8,066 nt of DNA from Pseudomonadota bacterium (GTDB taxonomy: Bacteria > Chloroflexota > Ktedonobacteria > Ktedonobacterales > JACDGC01). The notes below the pieces were generated by a model. That model ran no database searches and was not told the origin of the DNA. It saw only the letters and a list, made by a program, of their open reading frames with translations. The first letter of the stretch is position 1; each line of letters begins with the position of its first letter. Below are positions 6,947 to 8,066 of the stretch, one piece after another. The stretch covers positions 1 to 8,066 of the forward strand of contig JAJPKG010000362.1 of assembly GCA_021323815.1 (NCBI GenBank). Reading direction: 5' to 3'. The position numbers were made by a program, and so were the translations under genes.

Positions 6947-6974
6947 ATCCCATGTGTGATTCGTCTTTCTTTTG

Positions 6975-7013
6975 AGGAGAGCGTGAACCGTTGACACCGG
7001 TTTGCGCTCTCCT
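6975..7013. promoter_or_regulatory. Strong hairpin between the DUF5343-like gene and the tRNAs
   Basis: AGGAGAGCG (6975-6983) pairs with CGCTCTCCT (7005-7013), and an inner GAACCG/CGGTTT portion extends it to 16 base pairs around the loop TTGACAC. The two pairs at 6984/7004 and 6985/7003 are G-U in plus-strand RNA but A-C in minus-strand RNA. No long T run follows on either strand, so it is at best a weak terminator. It starts just 2 bases after the stop of the leftward gene, where it may protect or process the 3' end of that message. Confidence 0.55.
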
Positions 7014-7015
7014 GT

Positions 7016-7786
7016 TTACTCTGTTATGTCATATCGATTCTCCTCATCATCTGTGACTTCCACGAGCCATTGCACCGCTCCTGTCACAGCGTTTAGCCAT
7101 TGCCGCTGTCGCTTTGTGGTCCATTTGTGTGAATCGGGCAATTGGCGTAACAATGCATGCAAGGGCTCGTAATACTCGTCACTTATCACCGGTGTCGAGT
7201 ACGGCATCGTGAGAGGAGGAGGGAAGGTGGACAGAGGTTGCGCCACGGGGTCATATGGTGGGGGAGGTGGACTCTGAACAGGTCGTGTGGGAGCGGCATG
7301 ATTGCCCTTACCGCTGTGGCTAGATTTCCGCGCACGCGTTCGGGTTTCTGGTGGCCCACCAGCCATCAATCCTGCCTCCTTGCAGAGGCTTGTAAACAGC
7401 AGGACCATACGATTGGTTTGCGAATCCGGCTTGAATCCCCGAAAGGCATCGTGCAATTCGATATCAGTTGCCTTTGCCGGATCAATGACAGCGAAGACAT
7501 CTTCATACGCTGCACGAAGGATATCAGCGAGAACACCAGGATAATCTTGGGTGCTGGCTACTCGTATCCGCTCATAGTTGCGGCTACGGTGCCCATCCTC
7601 GTCAATCAATCCCAAGAACTTCAACGCCTGGATGGTGCGGGGGCCGTTGCTTTCAGGAATCCCGATGCGTGCGAGTTCGGGAACAGTGAGGGGATCGGCG
7701 AGACGACCTTCTCGCGATTTCCTAATGACTGCCAGGACATTCGGCCCCGGTGCATACGGGGCGATGCGCTCAATTGCAGTAGCCAT
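7016..7786 (-). CDS. DUF5343-like domain protein with proline-rich linker
   Basis: A 256-residue soluble protein. Residues about 8-140 resemble the DUF5343 domain: a conserved PGPNVLAVIRKSREGRL start, a winged-helix-like segment (LTVPELARIGIPES, then RTIQALKFLGLIDEDG) and a helical rest ending in LLFTSLCKEAGL. A proline-rich linker (about 150-195, with PPPPPYDP) leads to a small helical C-terminal unit (about 205-240: LHALLRQLPDSHKW, WLNAVTGAVQWLVE). That tail resembles one found behind several bacterial DNA-binding domains. The fold suggests DNA binding or regulation, but no function is established. Start ATG 7784-7786 is secure: the minus strand carries a perfect AGGAGGT 6 bases upstream. 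It is driven by a consensus promoter with a palindrome downstream of the -10, hinting at autoregulation. The two tRNAs follow 69 bases after the stop on the same strand with no clear terminator between. Confidence 0.75.
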   Translation of the reverse strand: MATAIERIAPYAPGPNVLAVIRKSREGRLADPLTVPELARIGIPESNGPRTIQALKFLGLIDEDGHRSRNYERIRVASTQDYPGVLADILRAAYEDVFAVIDPAKATDIELHDAFRGFKPDSQTNRMVLLFTSLCKEAGLMAGGPPETRTRARKSSHSGKGNHAAPTRPVQSPPPPPYDPVAQPLSTFPPPLTMPYSTPVISDEYYEPLHALLRQLPDSHKWTTKRQRQWLNAVTGAVQWLVEVTDDEENRYDITE

Positions 7787-7818
7787 GCTACCACCTCCTA
7801 TGGAGTATCTGTGTCAAT

Positions 7819-7847
7819 CATGTGGCACACCGTTCGTGTGCCACATG
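7819..7847. promoter_or_regulatory. Perfect 12-bp-arm palindrome, likely operator
   Basis: CATGTGGCACAC (7819-7830) is the exact reverse complement of 7836-7847, around a 5-base centre. It begins 5 bases after the -10 of the leftward promoter, so it covers the start of transcription. The perfect symmetry suits a dimeric repressor; as RNA it would form a hairpin at the very 5' end of the message. Confidence 0.7.
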
Positions 7848-7852
7848 TCATG

Positions 7853-7882
7853 ATTATACCGCACCTGTCACAAGAGTGTCAA
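7853..7882 (-). promoter_or_regulatory. Consensus sigma-70-type promoter for the leftward DUF5343-tRNA unit
   Basis: On the minus strand TTGACA (7877-7882) is followed after 18 bases by TATAAT (7853-7858): both hexamers are perfect. It points at the DUF5343-like gene 67 bases downstream, and the palindrome lies between. Confidence 0.82.
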
Positions 7883-7909
7883 GGAAAGCATGACCACTTT
7901 TGTGACAGG
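7864..7909. repeat. 10-bp inverted repeat CCTGTCACAA / TTGTGACAGG in the divergent promoter region
   Basis: CCTGTCACAA at 7864-7873 and its exact reverse complement at 7900-7909 are 26 bases apart. The left copy lies in the spacer of the leftward promoter; the right copy lies upstream of the rightward one. The 5-base word TGTCA, or its complement, occurs five times between 7812 and 7907, suggesting a set of binding sites for one regulator. Confidence 0.5.
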
Positions 7910-7927
7910 CGAATCCGATACGGCATT

Positions 7928-7955
7928 TTGTGACGACAAATGGACTAGGTATAAT
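7928..7955 (+). promoter_or_regulatory. Probable divergent promoter for the right-edge gene
   Basis: TTGTGA (7928-7933, four of six matches to the -35 consensus), a 16-base spacer and a perfect TATAAT (7950-7955). Transcription would begin near 7962, about 37 bases before the ATG at 7999. Confidence 0.5.
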
Positions 7956-7998
7956 AGGGGAGTGAAAGCGATGACGTTTTCACCAGGAAGTGAGAGAG

Positions 7999-8066
7999 AT
8001 GTTGACCCAGACCGTAATGCAGCAAGAACCCTTGCTGCGGCCTATTAACAATGGATGGTTGGCGCG
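7999..8066 (+). CDS. Start of an unidentified protein, cut by the window edge
   Basis: The first 22 codons of a gene that continues beyond the window, beginning MLTQTVMQQEPLLRPINN. The start is chosen because AGGAAG (7985-7990) lies 8 bases upstream and both fall downstream of the expected start site of the rightward promoter. Too little is visible to name a family. Its promoter is back to back with that of the DUF5343-like gene and shares the TGTCA-rich region, so the two may be co-regulated. Confidence 0.5.
   Translation, partial: MLTQTVMQQEPLLRPINNGWLA

Noticed and set aside
7157..7933. 258-codon plus-strand frame across the DUF5343-like gene
   Set aside because: No ribosome site and no family resemblance; the minus strand has a perfect Shine-Dalgarno, promoter and recognisable domain.
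7971..8048. 25-codon frame MTFSPGSERDVDPDRN... with AGGGGAG upstream
   Set aside because: The ribosome site would lie at or before the expected transcription start near 7962, so it is probably not in the message; the ATG at 7999 fits better.
1..8066. CRISPR array or regularly spaced direct repeats
   Set aside because: No set of evenly spaced repeats of 20-40 bases is visible on either strand.

Overview
The window looks like accessory, rearranged DNA from a GC-rich bacterium. The HNH family, the IS1595-type transposase, a MalT/LuxR-type STAND regulator fragment and a DUF5343-like protein together suggest a Chloroflexota relative, perhaps a ktedonobacterium. That placement is inference from family flavour, not a measured match.

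Left part (1-2679): the N-terminal half of a CheY-like response regulator runs leftward off the window. It is divergent from a 709-residue cation:proton antiporter carrying two C-terminal universal-stress-protein domains. The antiporter is preceded by a short region able to form hairpins.

Middle (2740-5607): a decayed leftward gene joins pieces of a DHA2-type drug exporter to a DUF4097-like beta-repeat stretch and is broken by one TGA at a normally conserved Trp. Next come rightward genes for an HNH protein, an AHL-lactonase-like metallo-beta-lactamase hydrolase and a 57-residue basic protein. A leftward remnant of a MalT-type regulator follows.

Mobile part (5639-6723): an IS1595-family insertion sequence whose transposase has lost one base in a G run, splitting the DDE triad between two frames. 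Imperfect 13-bp inverted ends and an intrinsic terminator just inside the left end are visible.

Right part (6763-8066): the most interesting segment. A leftward unit has a consensus promoter (TTGACA-N18-TATAAT) with a perfect 12-bp-arm palindrome just downstream of its -10, a DUF5343-like gene with a perfect Shine-Dalgarno, and then two closely spaced tRNA genes. Both tRNAs appear to have bodies that disagree with their anticodons: an Arg-type body with a Ser anticodon (GCT), and a Leu-type body with a Pro anticodon (TGG) and an unusually long variable arm. They could be decayed tRNAs or deliberate missense tRNAs. A second, divergent promoter drives a gene that runs off the right edge.
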